In this document: piece by piece, positions 61,558 through 64,000 of the stretch
How positions within the stretch are numbered: position 1 is the stretch's first letter
Layout: the number at the start of each line of letters is the position of its first letter
NCBI GenBank assembly: GCA_024123915.1
Contig: CP099650.1
Location: 5,456,001-5,520,000 of the forward strand
DNA from: Oxalobacteraceae bacterium OTU3CAMAD1
GTDB taxonomy: Bacteria > Pseudomonadota > Gammaproteobacteria > Burkholderiales > Burkholderiaceae_D
Reading direction: 5' to 3'
Length of the DNA stretch: 64,000 nucleotides
Notes under the pieces: generated by a model
Told to the model about the DNA's origin: nothing
What the model saw: the letters and a program-made list of their open reading frames with translations, nothing else
Database searches by the model: none
Position numbers and translations under genes: made by a program

Positions 61558-62331
61558 TTACGCCGCCAGGGGTTCGTTAGCCACCCCATAGTGACGCGCA
61601 TAGCGGCCATCCAGATTCGCCAGCGGCAGCAGCAGGAACAAATCGGCGCTTTCGAAATCAGGGTCCCATGCCGGTTCGCCGCAAATCCACGCGCCCGAAC
61701 GCAGGTAGCCCTTGAGCAGCGGCGGCACTTGCGGTTTTTGCGCGGCTTCCAGCTTCGAGAACGGGAACGGCAGATGCGGGGTGACGCGGTATTCGGAAGG
61801 AGCCATGTGCTGGCCAATCAGCGACTGGAACACGGCGACGGCATTGTGGCCGCCATCGGCAAGGCTGATACTGGCGCAACCGGCCAGATAGTCGCAGTTC
61901 TCGCGGCGCATGTACTCGGCCAGGCCGGACCACAGCAGCATGATGACGCTGCCGCCACGATAGTCGGGATGGATGCAGGCGCGGCCCGCTTCAACCATGC
62001 GGTTGCGCAGGTTGTTCAGGCGGCCCAGATCGAACTCGCCTTCGGAATAGACACGGCCGATTTTGCGGGCGCGCGATGCGCTCAGCAGGCGGTAGGTGCC
62101 CACCACCTTGAGCGTGTTCGCGTCGCGCACGATCAGATGATCGCAATGCTCGTCGAATTCGTCGCTGTCGAGGCCATCCTCGCGCACCAGCGAACTCAGT
62201 CCCATCGTTTCGATGAACACCTTGTAGCGCAGGCGCTGCACTTCACGCAGTTCTTCGGGCGTGCTTGCCATACTGAGCACCAGCTTGCCGGAGGTCGCTC
62301 GGACGTCCGCTTGTATGATCGAGGTTTGCAT
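61558..62331 (-). CDS. olsB: L-ornithine N(alpha)-acyltransferase OlsB (GNAT-type)
   Basis: A 257-residue acyl-ACP-dependent acyltransferase that makes lyso-ornithine lipid, the first step to phosphorus-free ornithine lipids of the outer membrane. Family motifs include EELREVQRLRYKVFIETMG, DEHCDHLIVRD, VGTYRLLS and the ACIHPDYRGGSVIMLLWSGLAEYM block (in part). The same family is sometimes called hemolysin-like. olsA, the second acyltransferase, is not next to it. The REP element lies just downstream. Confidence 0.88.
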   Translation of the reverse strand: MQTSIIQADVRATSGKLVLSMASTPEELREVQRLRYKVFIETMGLSSLVREDGLDSDEFDEHCDHLIVRDANTLKVVGTYRLLSASRARKIGRVYSEGEFDLGRLNNLRNRMVEAGRACIHPDYRGGSVIMLLWSGLAEYMRRENCDYLAGCASISLADGGHNAVAVFQSLIGQHMAPSEYRVTPHLPFPFSKLEAAQKPQVPPLLKGYLRSGAWICGEPAWDPDFESADLFLLLPLANLDGRYARHYGVANEPLAA

Positions 62332-62438
62332 GCTTCATCCTTTCTGTGGAAGACGAAGCAAGCGTACCGGTCGAATACTTCAAGGAAATGACATCTAAAT
62401 GTCAATTCCGTGACATGCGCACAAGTGTTGTTTTTAAA

Positions 62439-63107
62439 TCAGCCTTTTTTCGGGCGGCCGGTCTTGAGCTGCGGCAGGCTGGCCAGCACTTTTTGCAAGG
62501 TCGCCATGTCGATCTGGCTGATCAGCGCAACGCCGATACGCAACAATTCGCTCTTTTTGATCTCGAAACCGGCTTTCAGGCAGGCTTTCTTGACCTGGCT
62601 TAGCACCGCGTACTCCTGTTCAGGCATCGTGAAGCTGTCGCGCACCAGCTTTTCCTTTGGCAGTTTTTGCTTGGCGGCATCCGGCGCGGCCGGCTTGGCG
62701 GCTGCCGTTTTGGAAGTTTCGACAGGCGATTTCACGGCGGCTTTCGGGGCGGCTTTTGGCGCGGCGGCCTTAGGGGCGGCGGCTTTTGGAGCTGGCTTGG
62801 CAGCGGCTTTCGGCGCCGGCTTGGCGGCTGCTTTAGGAGCCGGCTTGGCGGCTGCTTTAGGAGCCGGTTTAGCGGCAGCTTTTGGCGCTGGCTTGGCGGC
62901 TGGCTTGGCGGCTGGCTTGGCGGCGGCCTTGACTGCCGGTTTGGCGGCCGGTTTCACCGCTGCGGGTTTTGCGGCGGCCGGCTTGGTAGCTGGTTTCGCG
63001 GCTGGCTTGGCGGCCGGGGTGACGGCGATTTTCGCGGCGGCTGGCTTGGCGGCGGCTTTGGTCGTTGGCGCTTTTCCGTTGGCCAGACCGTTAACAGGCT
63101 TGTTCAT
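62439..63107 (-). CDS. Histone H1-like Lys/Ala/Pro repeat protein with ribbon-helix-helix-like C-terminus
   Basis: A 222-residue, highly basic protein. Residues 10-145 are almost only Ala, Lys and Pro, including five tandem KPAPKAAA octapeptides (residues 72-111), like AlgP/Hc1-type bacterial H1 homologues. Residues 155-205 form a non-repetitive domain (RDSFTMPEQEYAVLSQVKK, KSELLRIGVALISQ) with the strand-helix-helix look of ribbon-helix-helix DNA-binding proteins, and the end GRPKKG resembles an AT-hook. Such proteins coat or compact DNA. The repeat number may vary. It is monocistronic. Confidence 0.82.
   Translation of the reverse strand: MNKPVNGLANGKAPTTKAAAKPAAAKIAVTPAAKPAAKPATKPAAAKPAAVKPAAKPAVKAAAKPAAKPAAKPAPKAAAKPAPKAAAKPAPKAAAKPAPKAAAKPAPKAAAPKAAAPKAAPKAAVKSPVETSKTAAAKPAAPDAAKQKLPKEKLVRDSFTMPEQEYAVLSQVKKACLKAGFEIKKSELLRIGVALISQIDMATLQKVLASLPQLKTGRPKKG
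62775..62894. repeat. 24-bp tandem repeat inside the H1-like gene
   Basis: Five near-identical 24-bp units encode the KPAPKAAA octapeptides. Third-base differences between units (for example CCGGCTCC/CCGGCGCC) show that they are not all identical. Slippage could change the copy number without breaking the frame. Confidence 0.8.
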
Positions 63108-63169
63108 ACTTACTCCAATTTAATCAACAATATAAACAATATATATCATTTACGTAAATTTTGCTTGCG

Positions 63170-63550
63170 TTACCGCAAATGTGCGGCGACCCGGGCGAAC
63201 AGCAACTGCGGGCTGACCGGCTTGCGCAGGAAATCCACGCCGCCCGCTTTGTGGCCCATCACCTCGTCCTCGGCCTGCCCTTTCGCTGTCAGGAACAACA
63301 CGGGAATGGCGCTGCTTGCGGGATCGGCCTTCAGCCGGCGGCAGGTTTCGAAGCCGTCCATGTCGGGCATCATGATATCGAGCAGAATCAAGTCCACCTT
63401 GGCCGATGCGACGATCTGCAGCGCGGTCGCGCCGCTGGTCGCGACCTTGGTGTTGTAGCGGTCTTTTAACAAACCGGCAATCAAGGTCAGATTGTCCGGC
63501 GTATCGTCAACGATCAACACCGTTGCGCGGTCATCGGCTTTCGTGTTCAT
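63170..63550 (-). CDS. Stand-alone response-regulator receiver protein
   Basis: A 126-residue receiver domain without an output domain. The acidic pair Asp15/Asp16 (VLIVDDTPDN), phospho-acceptor Asp58 (LILLDIMMPDMDG), Thr in FLTAKG and Lys in FLRKPVS are all present. It starts 9 bp downstream of the hybrid kinase gene on the same strand, so it probably acts in the same phosphorelay, as a CheY-like or adaptor protein. Confidence 0.93.
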   Translation of the reverse strand: MNTKADDRATVLIVDDTPDNLTLIAGLLKDRYNTKVATSGATALQIVASAKVDLILLDIMMPDMDGFETCRRLKADPASSAIPVLFLTAKGQAEDEVMGHKAGGVDFLRKPVSPQLLFARVAAHLR

Positions 63551-63559
63551 GGCACCTCC

Positions 63560-64000
63560 TCATTCGTCTTCATCAGCTACGGCGGCCAGCAACTTGCCCG
63601 CCGCTTCAAACTCATACTGCTCCATGTGATGCTTGAGGCGTCCCATGGTCTGCGGCGACAATATCGTCGCCAGGCTCGCGCGCACGCTCTCGAAGTAATC
63701 CAGGCTCTCGCCGCTGAATTCCGCCAGCAGCACGCGCAGCTCGGCGATCGCCCGGCGCGCATCCTCTTCGCTGACGTCTTGGACTTCCGCGCGCGGCGGC
63801 AGCGGCGGCACTACCTTCATCGACATCCCAAGCCAGCGCGAAAGCACCCGGTACAGCCGCTGCGGATCGATAGGCTTGGTGACATAGTCCTGCATGCCGT
63901 TTGCCAGGCAGCGCGCGCGCACGTCGGCCAGCGCATGCGAGGTCACCGCGATCACCGGCAGCTCGTTGAAGCGGCCGTCCTTGCGCAGCTGCTGCGTGGC
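63560..64000 (-). CDS. C-terminal part of a hybrid histidine kinase/response regulator
   Basis: The reading frame is open to the right edge and ends at 63560, so only the last 146 residues are seen. They begin within a receiver domain (LPVIAVTSHALADVR, then the conserved lysine region DYVTKPIDPQRLYRVL). After it comes a 70-residue helical tail (VSEEDARRAIAELRVLLAEFSGESLDYFESVRA) that resembles an Hpt-like or linker region but without a clear phospho-His motif. The sensor and kinase domains lie outside the window. Confidence 0.8.
   Translation of the reverse strand, partial: ATQQLRKDGRFNELPVIAVTSHALADVRARCLANGMQDYVTKPIDPQRLYRVLSRWLGMSMKVVPPLPPRAEVQDVSEEDARRAIAELRVLLAEFSGESLDYFESVRASLATILSPQTMGRLKHHMEQYEFEAAGKLLAAVADEDE

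Noticed and set aside
62775..62894. CRISPR-like array
   Set aside because: The repeats are head-to-tail coding units without spacers inside the H1-like gene.

Overview
The window is GC-rich, densely coding Gram-negative chromosome. TonB-dependent receptor, ornithine-lipid acyltransferase, Tat and Sec exports, c-di-GMP enzymes, FabI and the overall gene families suggest a betaproteobacterium of the Burkholderiales, most likely Oxalobacteraceae (Massilia/Duganella/Telluria type). This placement is an inference from gene content, not a measured phylogeny. I see no rRNA, tRNA, CRISPR array, prophage or transposase gene.

Layout. 1-4900 (minus strand): a sugar-polymer utilisation operon (TonB receptor, LacI regulator, SDR dehydrogenase, partial Tat-exported heparinase-type lyase) behind two palindromic LacI-type operators. 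4953-11381 (minus): secreted alpha/beta hydrolase, an isoquinoline-oxidoreductase-type molybdoenzyme large subunit and a large PAS-GGDEF-EAL protein. 11565-19236: small conserved DUF proteins, MltD-type lytic transglycosylase, FabI, a chemotaxis receptor and an RhlE-type helicase. 19442-28852: double-DTG aspartyl protease, a frameshifted small gene, ECF sigma factor with a small membrane protein and MFS pump, a cation/proton antiporter, a MarR-MFS pair and a LysR regulator. 29018-33018: glutamate dehydrogenase, short malic enzyme, exported amidohydrolase.

The most interesting part is 33078-49333. It holds what I read as a selenoneine locus: senA (EgtB-like selenoneine synthase) divergent from senB (selenosugar synthase) and senC/selD (selenophosphate synthetase). 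About 7 kb further on lie ergothioneine egtB-egtD, and divergent from egtD a four-gene PhnD-type ABC importer of the kind labelled putative selenate transporter. Together these could take up a selenium oxyanion, activate it to selenophosphate, make a selenosugar, make hercynine, and build both the sulfur (ergothioneine) and selenium (selenoneine) imidazole antioxidants. Between the two halves are a LysR-controlled SDR/DsbA/NTF2 cluster and leuA. leuA is preceded by a consensus promoter and two tandem leucine-rich mini-ORFs full of the rare codon CTA, a probable and apparently undescribed attenuation leader.

49376-64000: an orphan LolD-like ATPase, a small AT-rich HTH gene, a TPR protein, a DUF1800/DUF1501 pair, a second PAS-GGDEF-EAL protein, a TetR/DUF1348 operon with its palindromic operator, a YdeP-type molybdoenzyme with a small winged-helix protein and FdhD, OlsB, a histone-H1-like Lys/Ala/Pro repeat protein with a ribbon-helix-helix-like C-terminus, a lone receiver protein and the C-terminus of a hybrid histidine kinase. 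Two families of dispersed palindromic repeats (two and three copies) sit between genes.
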